DNA of 64,000 nucleotides from Occultella kanbiaonis. Lineage in GTDB: Bacteria; Actinomycetota; Actinomycetes; Actinomycetales; Beutenbergiaceae. The notes beneath the pieces were generated by a model. That model did no database searches. It had not been told where the DNA came from and worked only from the letters and a program-made list of their open reading frames with translations. Shown in pieces: positions 32,940 through 42,431 of the stretch (positions within the stretch are counted from its first letter, which is position 1; the number at the start of each line of letters is the position of its first letter). The position numbers and the translations under genes were made by a program. The stretch lies in contig NZ_CP046175.1 in assembly GCF_009708215.1 (NCBI RefSeq), positions 5,456,001-5,520,000 on the forward strand. The letters are read 5' to 3'.

Positions 32940-33623
32940 ATGACGACAGAGCCCGAACGACACACCCCCGGCGCCACTGCGCCGGCGCCGTACCAGGCGC
33001 CGACCGCGGACGCGATGCCCACGAACACCGGCGGGCCGCAGCAGGCCGCACCGCACACGCCGCACACGCCCACGCCCACGCCCACGCCGAACATGCCCAC
33101 GCCGATCACGCCGACACACGCCGACCAGGCCGGCACCCCGCACGCCGGAGCGCCCACGGGCTCCGGCTGGGTCGGCGCCGGGCAGTCCGGCACAGCCACG
33201 AGCCCCGGCCGGACCGGCCCTGCGCAGCCCGGTGATCAGGGGCCCGCCACGGCGCCGCTGTCCTGGGCGCTCATCATCGGCCTCGGCGCCCTGACCCTGC
33301 TCTGGCCGCTGACCGCGGCCACGCCGATCGCGGACCAGTTCGGCGGGCCCGAACGCGCCATCGCGGTGCGCTCGGTCATCGCGCTCGCCTGGATCCTGGT
33401 GGTCCTGCTCGCCCGGGTCGCCCGGCCGCTGGCGACGCTGACGCTCGCCGGGCTCGCTGCCGGCGTCATCACCGTCGGCGTCGACGTCCTGCTCTCCCCC
33501 GCAGGGCTGGGCAGCGGCCTGACCGCGCTCCCGTTCGCGGCGATCCCGATCCTCGCGACGCAGACCCTGTTCGGCGCCGTGACCGGCCTGATCGCCCTCG
33601 GCCTGCAGAGACTGACGCGATGA
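32940..33623 (+). CDS. Pro/Thr-rich membrane protein of unknown function
   Basis: 227 residues. Residues 1-105 are low complexity, rich in Pro, Thr, Ala and Gly (for example PHTPHTPTPTPTPNMPTPITP), and likely disordered in the cytoplasm. Residues 108-227 hold about four hydrophobic helices (WALIIGLGALTLLWPLTA, VIALAWILVVLLA and others). I recognise no family. It overlaps the multicopper oxidase gene by 4 bases (ATGA), so the two are translated together. It may assist the oxidase at the membrane, but that is inference. Confidence 0.6.
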   Translation: MTTEPERHTPGATAPAPYQAPTADAMPTNTGGPQQAAPHTPHTPTPTPTPNMPTPITPTHADQAGTPHAGAPTGSGWVGAGQSGTATSPGRTGPAQPGDQGPATAPLSWALIIGLGALTLLWPLTAATPIADQFGGPERAIAVRSVIALAWILVVLLARVARPLATLTLAGLAAGVITVGVDVLLSPAGLGSGLTALPFAAIPILATQTLFGAVTGLIALGLQRLTR

Positions 33624-33871
33624 CCGGGGCGACCACGCCGGACCGAGCGGGGCTGCGCCGTCGGGCGGCTGAGACCCCCGCATTGACCGGGGTGAACACG
33701 CCGGCCGGACGGAGCCCGCGCCGTCGGGCGGCTGAGACCGCCACACCGACCGAGGCGAACACGCCGTCCGGACGCAGCCCGCGCCGTCGGGAGGCAGAAG
33801 CCGCCACACCGACCGAGGCGAGCGCACCCGACCGACGGAGCCTGCGCCGTCGGACCCTGTTGCTCCTTGCC
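33620..33871 (+). repeat. 63-bp tandem repeat in the oxidase gene, about four units
   Basis: Units start at 33620, 33683, 33746 and 33809. They share the pattern T-x-x-x-T/A-P-x-x-R-S/G-P/L-R-R-R-x-A-E. The period is a multiple of three, so copy-number change keeps the frame. The last unit runs into the functional signal peptide. Confidence 0.7.
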
Positions 33872-35374
33872 GCCGGGGCACCGGCGGTCGTCGCGGCCGG
33901 CAGCCTGGCCGCCTGCGGCGCGAGCGTCAGCCCTGTCACCGAGCCGTCGGCGTTCGACCGGCCGCTGACGATCCCGCCGCTGGCCGAGTCCACCGTGGCC
34001 GCGGACGGCACCCGCGTGTTCACCCTGGAGGCGCGGGAGGGGACCTCCCGGTTCCTCGACGAGGCGACGACCGCCACCTGGGGCTTCAACGGGGACTTCC
34101 TCGGCCCCACGCTGCGGGCCGAGCGCGGCGAGCGGGTCGCCGTCGAGGTCACGAACTCCCTGCCGGAGAGCACGAGCGTGCACTGGCACGGCATGCACCT
34201 GCCGGCCGCGATGGACGGCGGGCCGCACCAGAGCGTCGAGCCCGGCCAGACCTGGCGCCCGGAGTGGACGATCAACCAGCCCGGCGCCACGCTCTGGTAC
34301 CACCCGCACCCGCACGGCCGCACCGAGCAGCACGTCTACAAGGGCCTGGCCGGCCTGTTCCTGCTCGACGACGGCGAGACCGAGGCGGCCGGACTCCCGA
34401 GCGAGTACGGGGTGGACGACATCCCGGTGATCGTCCAGGACAAGAGCTTCGACGACGGCGAACTCACCATCGATGACGGCGGCAACGAGGTGGGGCTGCT
34501 CGGGTCGACGGTCTTGGTGAACGGCACGATCGGGGCGGTCCTCGACGTCACCACCGAGATCGTCCGGCTGCGGATCCTGAACGGCTCGACGGCGCGGACG
34601 TACTCGTTCGGGTTCGACGACCGGTCGTTCACGCTCGTCGCCACCGACGGCGGACTGCTGCGGGCGCCCGTGGAACTGGACCGGATCCGCCTCTCGCCTG
34701 CCGAGCGCGCCGAGATCCTGGTCCGGATGGAGCCGGGCACCGAGACGATGCTGCACTCCTTCAAACCGGAACTCGGGCGGGTGGTGGTGCCGTTCGCCGT
34801 CGGCGGGAACGACGAGTTCGACGTGCTGCGGCTCCGGGCGGCCGAGTCGCTCGCGCCGTCCGGGGAGCCGGCGGCGGTGTTCACGGAGTTCGGGCTGGAC
34901 GCGGCGACGGCCACCACGACCCGGTCCTTCGAGCTGCAGGACCGGGAGATCAACGGGCAGCTGATGGACATGGGGCGGATCGACGAGTCCGTGTACGTGG
35001 ACACGACCGAGATCTGGGAGGTCCGCAACCAGGACCTGTCGCCGCACAACTTCCATGTGCACGACGTGCAGTTCGAGATCGTGGACATCGACGGCGACGC
35101 CCCGCCGCCGGAGCTGGCCGGGCGCAAGGACACCATCTACACCGAGCCGCAGCGGACCTACCGGCTGGTGATGCGGTTCGAGGAGTACACCGATCCCGCG
35201 ATGCCGTACATGTACCACTGCCACCTGCTCCGACACGAGGACGAGGGCCTGATGGGGCAGTTCGTGGTGCTGGCACCGGGTGAGGTGGCGCAGCCGCCGG
35301 AGGGGACGTCGGCCGGCGGCGGGCCGGGCGGGGCCGGGTCGGGCGGGGCCGGGTCGGCCGGACACGACCACTGA
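33620..35374 (+). CDS. Exported multicopper oxidase (CueO/laccase-like) with repeated signal-peptide n-region
   Basis: 584 residues. All four copper-ligand motifs are visible: HWHGMH near 190, WYHPHPHG near 230, SPHNFHVHD near 475 and YHCHLLRHEDEGLM near 530, the last giving a Met axial ligand. The signal peptide is RSLRRRTLLLLAAGAPAVVAAGSLAAC, with lipobox Cys at residue 99 and twin arginines, so a Tat-exported lipoprotein is likely. Residues 1-84 are four tandem copies of a 21-residue unit, each with an RRR. The Gly/Ala/Ser tail ends HDH. The enzyme probably oxidises Cu(I) or phenols. Confidence 0.88.
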   Translation: MTGATTPDRAGLRRRAAETPALTGVNTPAGRSPRRRAAETATPTEANTPSGRSPRRREAEAATPTEASAPDRRSLRRRTLLLLAAGAPAVVAAGSLAACGASVSPVTEPSAFDRPLTIPPLAESTVAADGTRVFTLEAREGTSRFLDEATTATWGFNGDFLGPTLRAERGERVAVEVTNSLPESTSVHWHGMHLPAAMDGGPHQSVEPGQTWRPEWTINQPGATLWYHPHPHGRTEQHVYKGLAGLFLLDDGETEAAGLPSEYGVDDIPVIVQDKSFDDGELTIDDGGNEVGLLGSTVLVNGTIGAVLDVTTEIVRLRILNGSTARTYSFGFDDRSFTLVATDGGLLRAPVELDRIRLSPAERAEILVRMEPGTETMLHSFKPELGRVVVPFAVGGNDEFDVLRLRAAESLAPSGEPAAVFTEFGLDAATATTTRSFELQDREINGQLMDMGRIDESVYVDTTEIWEVRNQDLSPHNFHVHDVQFEIVDIDGDAPPPELAGRKDTIYTEPQRTYRLVMRFEEYTDPAMPYMYHCHLLRHEDEGLMGQFVVLAPGEVAQPPEGTSAGGGPGGAGSGGAGSAGHDH

Positions 35375-35585
35375 GCCCACGCCACCGGCTGTGGATCGCC
35401 GGACGGGCCAGCTCAGGCTGTGGATGGAGTGTCATCGCGGCACCCTTCTCAAGGGCCGAGGTCCCGTCCGGCGCGCCTGATGCCCGGTCGTCCACATCGG
35501 CTTGACAGACCCTTGCAACCTCTGATCCGACGCGTAACGTTGCCATTGATCGCACGTACGTTCGACGGATGGGAGGTGACGATCG

Positions 35586-37313
35586 ATGGACTGGACCACG
35601 GGACACACACCCGGCGAAGGGCGCCCGGAGGAGGACGGTGTCCGGCCGGTCGACGTCGCCTCCGACCCTCGGCGTGACGCCGACCTGTCCGAGCTGCTGG
35701 CCGGCTCTCTCGACGATCGACTCTTCGTCCTCGACGCCGTCACGGCCGCTCTGGCCGATGTGGACCGGCTCGACGAGCAGCACGAACACACCGGCCGGGC
35801 CTTGGGTGAGGCGAGCGTGCGGGCGCACCGGGACATCGAGATCCTGACCGGGCGGCGGTTGGACTGGCTTGCGGCGGAGAAGGCCGAGGGCATGTGGGAC
35901 CTGTCCGGGCGCGTGCGTACCTACACCCAGCACGTGGCCCGCACCCACAAGATGTCCTTCGCTCGGGCCTCACGCGAGGTCCGGCTCGCCGAGCGGCTGA
36001 GCAACGACCTGCCCGAGGCCCGCGAGGCCCTCCGACGCGGGGAGCTGGGCGTCGAGCAGGCCGGGCTGATCGCCACCGTCGCCGCCTCCAGTGCCGCCCG
36101 CCGCGCGGCCCTCCGACTCCCCGCGCGCGGCCTCAGCCGGCCCGGCGACGCCGAGCCGAGCCAACCCGGCGACGCCGACCCGAGCCAACCCGGCGACGCC
36201 GACCCGAGCCAACCTGGCGAGACGGCCGAGGCCGACCCGACGGGTTCGGGTGCGCCTACGCAATCCGGTGCTGCCGGCGAGGCGGTCCTCGACGAGGACG
36301 CGACCGCGGAGTCGGTGATCCTGCACCTGGCGAGTACCGGGTCCTTCGAGGACCTGCGCGTGGTCTGCAAGTACTTCGCCGCGCTCTCCGACGCCGAGTC
36401 CGACGAACGCGGCTACAAGGAGGCCTGCGAACGCGAGTTCTTCGACCTGGCCTCGACCACCGGTGGGTTCCACCTCTCCGGGTTCCTGACCGAGGAGCAC
36501 GGCCAACTGGTCAAGCAGACACTGGCCGCGCTCACGCCCGTCCCAGCCGCAGGAGACACCCGTAGCGCCAGCCAGCGCCGCGCCCAGGCCCTCGCCGACG
36601 GTGCCCAGCTGATCCTCAACCAGGGCCTTGCCGGCAAGGGCCAGTCCGTGCGGCCACACATGGGCGTGCTGATCAGCGCACCGGAGTTCGAACACATCGT
36701 CGCCACCAGCGCCATGCACGGTTGGGCAGGCGGCGACGCCACGTCCGTGCCCGCCTCCGACATCCCCGACTGGGCCCGCGCAGCCGACCCCGATGCCTGC
36801 GACGCGCGGCCCGTGTTCGGCCGTGACCTCCCACCCCTGCGGCCCGGCACCGGCGGTCTGACCAACCTCAAAGCCCTCGAGCACGTGGACTGGCGGGCGA
36901 TCCTGTCCCAACCACCGGCCACCTGGGCCGACGGCACCGGGCCCGTTCCACCCTCCGTGCTGCGCAGGATCGCCTGCGGTGGCGAGATCTACCGCGTCAT
37001 CTTCGGACCCGACTCCGCCGTGATCAACACCGGCAGGGCCCACCGCCGCTTCACCTCCGCCCAGCGCCGCGCAATGATCGCACGCGACCGGCACTGCACC
37101 TACCCCGGCTGCAAGGCCCCTCCGGCCATGTGCGAGGGTCACCACTCCAACGTCCACTGGGCCGCCGGCGGGAACACCGACCTGCCCAACGGCGCGCTGC
37201 TGTGCTTCTACCATCACCGCTTCGTGGACACCCACCAGATCGCCATGATCTGGCAGGGCAACGAGTGGGCCTTCTACACCCCCGACGGTGAGCGCATCGG
37301 CCCCGGGCCATGA
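35586..37313 (+). CDS. DUF222 domain HNH endonuclease
   Basis: 575 residues. The DUF222 helical region spans about 50-340 (DWLAAEKAEGMWDLSGRVRTYTQHVARTHKMSFARASREVRLAERL). The C-terminal HNH domain near 500-550 has CTYPGCKAPPAMCEGHH...HWAAGGNTDLPNGALLCFYHHRFVD, with the zinc and catalytic His residues intact. This family is abundant in Actinomycetota, often in several copies per genome; its role is not settled. ATG 35586 has GGGAGGTGA 6 bases ahead. A promoter-like TTGCAA-16-TAACGT lies at 35513-35540. An Asp/Pro/Ser/Gln repeat interrupts residues 186-212. It is flanked by unrelated genes. Confidence 0.88.
   Translation: MDWTTGHTPGEGRPEEDGVRPVDVASDPRRDADLSELLAGSLDDRLFVLDAVTAALADVDRLDEQHEHTGRALGEASVRAHRDIEILTGRRLDWLAAEKAEGMWDLSGRVRTYTQHVARTHKMSFARASREVRLAERLSNDLPEAREALRRGELGVEQAGLIATVAASSAARRAALRLPARGLSRPGDAEPSQPGDADPSQPGDADPSQPGETAEADPTGSGAPTQSGAAGEAVLDEDATAESVILHLASTGSFEDLRVVCKYFAALSDAESDERGYKEACEREFFDLASTTGGFHLSGFLTEEHGQLVKQTLAALTPVPAAGDTRSASQRRAQALADGAQLILNQGLAGKGQSVRPHMGVLISAPEFEHIVATSAMHGWAGGDATSVPASDIPDWARAADPDACDARPVFGRDLPPLRPGTGGLTNLKALEHVDWRAILSQPPATWADGTGPVPPSVLRRIACGGEIYRVIFGPDSAVINTGRAHRRFTSAQRRAMIARDRHCTYPGCKAPPAMCEGHHSNVHWAAGGNTDLPNGALLCFYHHRFVDTHQIAMIWQGNEWAFYTPDGERIGPGP
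36141..36221 (+). repeat. 24-bp tandem repeat within the DUF222 gene
   Basis: Three and a third copies of a 24-bp unit encode PGDA(D/E)PSQ in a linker between two DUF222 segments. The second and third units are identical. The frame is preserved. Confidence 0.75.
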
Positions 37314-37319
37314 GGCGCC

Positions 37320-37339
37320 GGCACGCCCGCCGGCGTGCC
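37320..37339. terminator. Terminator hairpin after the HNH gene
   Basis: GGCACGCC-cgcc-GGCGTGCC (8-bp stem) is followed by a second smaller hairpin (GCCCAC...GTGGGC) within 25 bases. It lies between converging genes. Confidence 0.6.
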
Positions 37340-37410
37340 CGTGCCCACGCCCGCCGGTGGGCCCGCGCCCGGAGCTGACACCGCGGCTGACCGACCTCCT
37401 GTTCTGGACA

Positions 37411-38025
37411 TCACCCCTGGACGGTCGTCGCCACGCCCGCCAGCGCCGCGAGAGCCATGGTGCGCAGCAGGGCTTCCATGTCGGCCCGGGCCAGCCTGGC
37501 ACTGTGCGGCGTCGAGTTGATCAGCCCGAACACGGCGTGCGCCCCCGACCTCGCGGTGCGCTCCTCGACCTCGGGGTACAGCTCGCGGATCAGCCGGACC
37601 CAGATCTCGACGTACTCCCGTTGCAACCGGCGGACCTCGTCGCGCTCCGCCTCGGCCAGGCTGTCGAGGTCCCGGTACTGGATGGTGATCAGCGGGAGAT
37701 GATCCAGAGCGAACTCGATGTGCCAGTCGACCAGGGCAGCAAGCGCGGCGGTCGGGTCCTCGGCTGCCTCGGAGCGCCGTCTGCCCTCGGACAGCAGGGT
37801 GGCGCTGATCGAGACCAGCATCTCGCTGAGGAGGGCACCCTTGCTCCGGAAGTGCCGGTACAGAGCAGGCCCGGAGATTCCGACCGCTGCGCCGATGTCG
37901 TAGATGGAGACGCCTCGGAAGCCGTGTCGGGCGAAGAGGTCCGCAGCCGCGGCGAGGATCTCCTCGCGTCGGGACCCGGCAACCACGGCACCGGACCCGG
38001 CGGCGGATCCCGCAGACTCGCTCAT
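37411..38025 (-). CDS. TetR-family regulator of the acyl-CoA carboxylase operon
   Basis: 204 residues. The HTH is SRREEILAAAADLFARHGFRGVSIYDIGAAVGISGPALYRHFRSKGALLSEML at residues 18-70, and the ligand domain includes WHIEFALDHLPLITIQYRDLDSLAEAERDEVRRLQREYVEIW. This is the type that senses acyl-CoA thioesters and sits beside branched-chain acyl-CoA degradation genes in Actinomycetota. It is divergent from the carboxylase operon with two evenly spaced dyads between, so it probably represses both directions until an acyl-CoA such as 3-methylcrotonyl-CoA accumulates. Confidence 0.85.
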   Translation of the reverse strand: MSESAGSAAGSGAVVAGSRREEILAAAADLFARHGFRGVSIYDIGAAVGISGPALYRHFRSKGALLSEMLVSISATLLSEGRRRSEAAEDPTAALAALVDWHIEFALDHLPLITIQYRDLDSLAEAERDEVRRLQREYVEIWVRLIRELYPEVEERTARSGAHAVFGLINSTPHSARLARADMEALLRTMALAALAGVATTVQG

Positions 38026-38047
38026 GCTCGGGAGTCTAGACGCGGAA

Positions 38048-38085
38048 GTTAGCGACTGCTAACGTCGACGTTATCGATTGCTAAC
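38048..38085. promoter_or_regulatory. Twin TetR operators between divergent genes
   Basis: GTTAGC-gact-GCTAAC (38048-38063) is perfect. GTTATC-gatt-GCTAAC (38070-38085) has one mismatch. They are offset by 22 bp, two helical turns, which suits two dimers on one DNA face. A TAACGT -10-like box (38060-38065) overlaps the first site. Confidence 0.75.
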
Positions 38086-38104
38086 TCGCGACAGGAGTGC
38101 CGTC

Positions 38105-39676
38105 ATGGCGAAGGCCGGTCCGGTCACGACGCTCTCGTCACTCACCGCCGAGTTGCGCGACCGCCTGGCCACGGTCCGGACGGGCGGCAGCGAGTCCTCC
38201 CGCGAGCGGCACCTCGCTCGGGGCAAGCTGCTGGTCCGCGACCGGATCGACCGACTCCTCGACCCGGGTTCTCCGTTCCTCGAGCTCTCGCCCCTCGCTG
38301 CCTATGACCTGTACGGCGGCGAGGTCCCCTCTGCCGGGATCGTCACCGGCCTCGGCCAGGTGTCCGGGCGGACCTGCGTCATCGTGGCGAACGACGCGAC
38401 CGTCAAGGGCGGCACCTACTACCCGGTGACCGTCAAGAAGCATCTGCGCGCCCAGGAGATCGCGGCGGCGAACCGACTGCCGTGCATCTACCTGGTCGAC
38501 TCGGGCGGCGCCTACCTGCCATTCCAGGATGAGGTCTTCCCCGACCGGGACCACTTCGGCCGGATCTTCTTCAACCAGGCCAGCCTCTCCTCGCGTGGCA
38601 TCCCCCAGATCGCCGCCGTGATGGGCTCGTGCACCGCGGGCGGGGCCTATGTACCCGCGATGTCCGACGAGTCGGTGATCGTGCGGAACCAGGGCACGAT
38701 CTTCCTGGCCGGGCCGCCGCTCGTGAAGGCGGCGACCGGCGAGGTCGTGACCGCCGAGGAGCTCGGCGGCGGCGACGTGCACGCCCGGGTCTCCGGCGTC
38801 GTGGACCACCTCGCCGAGGACGATGAGGACGCCGTCGCCATCGTGCGGCGGATCGTGGCGACCTTCGAGCGCCCGGCGGACCCGTCGATCCAGCAGATCG
38901 CCGTCGAGGAACCGGCGAAGGACCCGGCAGCCCTGCTCGACCTCGTCCCGACCGATCCCCGCGTCTCCTACGACGTCCGTGAGGTCATCACCCGGATCGT
39001 CGACGGCTCCCGGTTCGCCGAGTTCAAGGAGCTCTACGGGCAGAGCCTGGTCTGTGGCTTCGCGCACGTGTGGGGCTTCCCGGTCGGCGTCGTGGCCAAC
39101 AACGGGATCCTGTTCAGCGAATCGGCGCTGAAGGGCGCGCACTTCATCGAGCTGTGCAACCAGCGTGGCATCCCCCTCGTGTTCCTCCAGAACATCAGCG
39201 GCTTCATGGTCGGGCGCGAGTACGAACGCGGTGGCATCGCCAAGGACGGCGCGAAACTTGTCACCGCCGTCGCCTGCTCCGTCGTACCGAAGTTCACCGT
39301 CGTGATCGGAGGCTCCTTCGGGGCCGGCAACTACGGCATGGCCGGACGCGCCTTCGACCCGCGCTTCCTGTGGATGTGGCCGAACGCCCGCATCTCGGTG
39401 ATGGGCGGCGAGCAGGCCGCGTCCGTGCTGGCCACCGTCCGTCGCGACGGCATCGCGGCGCGCGGCGGCGAGTGGCCGGCCGAGGAGGAGGCGGAGTTCG
39501 TCGCCGGCATCCACGAGCAGTACGAGCGGCAGGGCTCGCCCTACTACTCGACGGCGCGCCTCTGGGACGACGGCATCATCGATCCGCTCGACACCCGTCG
39601 GGTCCTCGGGATGGGGCTGGCCGCGGCCGCGAACGCCCCGATTCCGGAGCCTCGCTACGGCATCTTCCGCATGTGA
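38105..39676 (+). CDS. Acyl-CoA carboxylase beta subunit (methylcrotonyl-CoA carboxylase type)
   Basis: 523 residues, a carboxyltransferase with both crotonase-like halves. The sequence [59 protein letters not shown] and the later [31 protein letters not shown]...[34 protein letters not shown] are typical of MccB/AccD1. It transfers the carboxyl group from biotin to 3-methylcrotonyl-CoA in leucine breakdown. ATG 38105 has AGGAG 7 bases upstream. It is the first gene of a five-gene operon controlled by the divergent TetR. Confidence 0.88.
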   Translation: MAKAGPVTTLSSLTAELRDRLATVRTGGSESSRERHLARGKLLVRDRIDRLLDPGSPFLELSPLAAYDLYGGEVPSAGIVTGLGQVSGRTCVIVANDATVKGGTYYPVTVKKHLRAQEIAAANRLPCIYLVDSGGAYLPFQDEVFPDRDHFGRIFFNQASLSSRGIPQIAAVMGSCTAGGAYVPAMSDESVIVRNQGTIFLAGPPLVKAATGEVVTAEELGGGDVHARVSGVVDHLAEDDEDAVAIVRRIVATFERPADPSIQQIAVEEPAKDPAALLDLVPTDPRVSYDVREVITRIVDGSRFAEFKELYGQSLVCGFAHVWGFPVGVVANNGILFSESALKGAHFIELCNQRGIPLVFLQNISGFMVGREYERGGIAKDGAKLVTAVACSVVPKFTVVIGGSFGAGNYGMAGRAFDPRFLWMWPNARISVMGGEQAASVLATVRRDGIAARGGEWPAEEEAEFVAGIHEQYERQGSPYYSTARLWDDGIIDPLDTRRVLGMGLAAAANAPIPEPRYGIFRM

Positions 39677-39683
39677 GGCGCGC

Positions 39684-41768
39684 ATGAGTTTCGGAACCCT
39701 CCTGGTCGCCAACCGGGGCGAGATCGCGGTGCGGGTCCTGCGCGCCGCCCGCGAGGCCGGGCTTCGGACCGTTGCGGTCTACTCCGACGCGGACCGAGAC
39801 GCACCGCACGTGCGCGTCGCCGACACCGCGGTCAGGCTGGGCCCGCCACCAGCTGCCGAGTCCTACCTGTCGATCCCCGCCCTGATCGACGCCGCCGCCC
39901 GATCCGGAGCCGACGCGGTGCACCCCGGCTACGGCTTCCTCTCCGAACGCGCCGAGTTCGCGGCAGCCTGCCGCGACGCGGGTCTGGTGTTCGTAGGCCC
40001 CTCGCCCGAGGTGATCGACCTGATGGGCCGCAAGGACGAGGCGCGTCGGATCGCCGCGACGGCCGGTGTGCCGATGCTGCCCGCGGTCGAGGGCGCCGAC
40101 GACGAGGCGCTCATGGCCGCCGCGCGCGCCGAGATCGGCTTCCCGCTCCTGGTCAAGGCCGTCTCGGGCGGGGGCGGCAAGGGCATGCGGATCGTCCGTG
40201 ATGCGTCCGCGCTGCCCGCGGCCCTCGCCGCCGCTCGCCGCGAGGCGAAGGCAGCGTTCGGCGACGACTCGATGCTCATCGAGCGCTACGTCGAGCACGG
40301 CCGCCACATCGAGGTCCAGGTGCTCGCGGACTCCCATGGCAACGTGCTGCACCTGTTCGACCGGGATTGCTCGGTGCAGCGACGTCACCAGAAGGTCGTC
40401 GAGGAGGCCCCGGCGCCGACCATCAGCGCCGCCGTGCGGGAGAGTGTGACGAGCGCCGCGATCCGGCTCGCGACCGAGGTCGGATACGTGAATGCGGGCA
40501 CCGTGGAGTTCCAGGTACAGGGCGAGGAGGCGTACTTCCTCGAGATGAACACCCGGCTCCAGGTCGAGCACCCCGTGACGGAGTTCGTCACCGGTATCGA
40601 CCTGGTCGCCGAGCAGCTCCGCATCGCCCAGGGCGAGGCCCTGTCGTTCACCCAGGACCAGGTCACGGTCACCGGGCACGCCATCGAGGCCCGCGTCTAC
40701 GCCGAGGACCCGGACGCCCAGTTCCTGCCGCAGGCCGGGTCCGCCCGGACGGTGCGCTGGTCCACGCGGGCACGGGTCGACGAAGCCCTCGCCAGCGGTC
40801 AGCAGGTCGGCACCTGGTACGACCCGATGCTCGCCAAGATCATCACCCACGCACCGACGCGCGAGGCCGCCCGCCGCCGGCTCGTCGAGGCGATCGACGA
40901 CTCCGCAGTCGTCGGGCTCACCACGAACCTCGGGTTCCTGCGCCGCCTGGTCGCGAGCCCCGAGTTCACCGCAGCGGAGCTCGACACGGCCTGGCTGGAC
41001 CGCGCCGACGCACCCTTCCCGGCTGAGTCATCCGACCTCGCACTTGTCGTGGCGGGGTGGCTGCTGGCCGACGGTACGCCTCCTGCGCACCCGTTCGTGG
41101 CGGGAGACGGCTGGCGCGACGGTGGACCGGCGGCCCCGGTCGTCCGCACCTTCGCCGTGGGCGGGGATCGGCGCGCGGTCCGGGTCGACCGGCGCGCACG
41201 CGAGGTGCACGTGGAGGACGTCCGCCCTCGAGACGCCGGCCGGTCCGGCCCGGGAGAACACGTCGGAGCGGGCGGCGCCCGGGTCGCGACCGTGCGCCCT
41301 ATGCTCGCCCCGCCGGGCCGCGCCCGGCTGGAGATCGACGGCGTCGTGCACGAGGTGACGTACGAGCTCGACCAGGGGGCCGCCGTCGTCTGCCTGCACG
41401 GCCAGAACTACACGATCCGGCCTGCCGGCAGCCTGGCCCCGGAACACGCCGCGCCCACCGAGGACCTCGTCCGTGCACCGATGCCCGGCCTCGTCCTGGA
41501 CGTCGTCGTCCTCCCGGGACAGGTCGTCACCAGAGGGACGCACCTCGGCGTGCTCGAAGCCATGAAGATGGAGGTGACGCTGACGGCGCCGCACGACGGC
41601 ACCGTCAGCGCCGTCGCCGTGGTCCCCGGCGCCCAGGTCACGACCGGGCAGGAACTGTTCACCGTGACCGCCGGCGGCACCGACGCCGGCGGCACCGACG
41701 ACCCTGGCACCAACGGCGGTGAGACGGACGACGCCGGCACTGTGGCGACCGGCGTACCTGCGCCATGA
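39684..41768 (+). CDS. Acyl-CoA carboxylase alpha subunit (biotin carboxylase plus BCCP)
   Basis: 694 residues. The biotin carboxylase domain has LLVANRGEIAVRVLRAA, GYGFLSERAEFA, ATP-grasp GGGGKGMRIV, FDRDCSVQRRHQKVVEEAPAP and EMNTRLQVEHPVTE. A linker domain is followed by the C-terminal biotinyl domain with biotin attached to K629 in EAMKME. After that comes a low-complexity tail of about 40 residues rich in Gly, Thr and Asp (GGTDAGGTDDPGTNGGETDD), unusual for the family. Together with the beta subunit it forms methylcrotonyl-CoA carboxylase. It begins 7 bases after the beta gene. Confidence 0.92.
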   Translation: MSFGTLLVANRGEIAVRVLRAAREAGLRTVAVYSDADRDAPHVRVADTAVRLGPPPAAESYLSIPALIDAAARSGADAVHPGYGFLSERAEFAAACRDAGLVFVGPSPEVIDLMGRKDEARRIAATAGVPMLPAVEGADDEALMAAARAEIGFPLLVKAVSGGGGKGMRIVRDASALPAALAAARREAKAAFGDDSMLIERYVEHGRHIEVQVLADSHGNVLHLFDRDCSVQRRHQKVVEEAPAPTISAAVRESVTSAAIRLATEVGYVNAGTVEFQVQGEEAYFLEMNTRLQVEHPVTEFVTGIDLVAEQLRIAQGEALSFTQDQVTVTGHAIEARVYAEDPDAQFLPQAGSARTVRWSTRARVDEALASGQQVGTWYDPMLAKIITHAPTREAARRRLVEAIDDSAVVGLTTNLGFLRRLVASPEFTAAELDTAWLDRADAPFPAESSDLALVVAGWLLADGTPPAHPFVAGDGWRDGGPAAPVVRTFAVGGDRRAVRVDRRAREVHVEDVRPRDAGRSGPGEHVGAGGARVATVRPMLAPPGRARLEIDGVVHEVTYELDQGAAVVCLHGQNYTIRPAGSLAPEHAAPTEDLVRAPMPGLVLDVVVLPGQVVTRGTHLGVLEAMKMEVTLTAPHDGTVSAVAVVPGAQVTTGQELFTVTAGGTDAGGTDDPGTNGGETDDAGTVATGVPAP

Positions 41769-41810
41769 TCGACCACGTCAACGCGTATCGCCCCCGAACG
41801 GAGAAACCGA

Positions 41811-42431
41811 ATGTCGATGACCCTCAGTCCGCCCGTGCTGGGCGATCTGCTCCCCGCGACCCGCCTGCGTGACGCTGCCCTCGTCGTCGGCGGCGCCGCC
41901 ACCGTCGCGCTGGTCGGCCAGATCTCCGTGCCGCTGCCGTTCACCCCGGTCCCACTGACGCTCGGGACGTTCGCCGCGCTCGCCGTCGGGGCCGCGCTGG
42001 GACCGGTCCGCGCCACGCTCAGCCTCGGCCTGTTCCTGGCTGCCGGGATCATCGGCGCGCCGGTGTTCGCCGGCTGGGGCTCCGGATGGGAGGCAGCCTC
42101 CTTCGGCTACGCGCTCGGCTACCTGCCGGCCGCCGCCCTCGCGGGCTGGCTGGCCGCCCGCGGCGCGGACCGCTCCGTGTGGCGTGCGGCCGCCATGTAC
42201 GCGGCGGCGGGCGCGGTGATCTACCTGTTCGGGGTCCCGTGGCTCATGGTCGCGCTGGGGGTCGGCCTGCCCGAGGCGATCGCCCTGGGAGTGCTCCCGT
42301 TCCTCGTCGGCGACGCGCTCAAGGCGGCCGCGGTCGCCCTCCTGCTGCCCGGCACCTGGCGCCTCCTGGGCAGCCGCGCCGGATCGGACGACCTCGCCGA
42401 CCCGGCTCCGCGGAGGTCGACCTCGACATGA
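41811..42431 (+). CDS. bioY: Biotin transporter substrate-binding component BioY
   Basis: 206 residues with six membrane helices. The BioY signature is present: VGQISVPLPFTPVPLTLGTFAALAVGAALGP, GAPVFAGWGSGWEAASFGYALGYLPAA, and a final LPFLVGDALKAAAVALLLPGTW. BioY takes up biotin alone or as the S-component of an ECF transporter; no ATPase or BioN gene adjoins it. Its place inside a biotin-dependent carboxylase operon ties cofactor uptake to enzyme synthesis. It follows the alpha gene by 42 bases and overlaps the MaoC gene by 4 bases (ATGA). Confidence 0.9.
   Translation: MSMTLSPPVLGDLLPATRLRDAALVVGGAATVALVGQISVPLPFTPVPLTLGTFAALAVGAALGPVRATLSLGLFLAAGIIGAPVFAGWGSGWEAASFGYALGYLPAAALAGWLAARGADRSVWRAAAMYAAAGAVIYLFGVPWLMVALGVGLPEAIALGVLPFLVGDALKAAAVALLLPGTWRLLGSRAGSDDLADPAPRRSTST

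Noticed and set aside
31620-33881. An extended minus-strand start for the histidine kinase
   Set aside because: The extension lies opposite the 32940 and multicopper oxidase genes. ATG 32783 has a leaderless -10 box and gives the family length.
35375-37410. DUF222/HNH gene as part of a mobile intron or insertion element
   Set aside because: No terminal repeats, target duplication, or intron-like structure were seen, and the gene has its own promoter and terminator like its neighbours.
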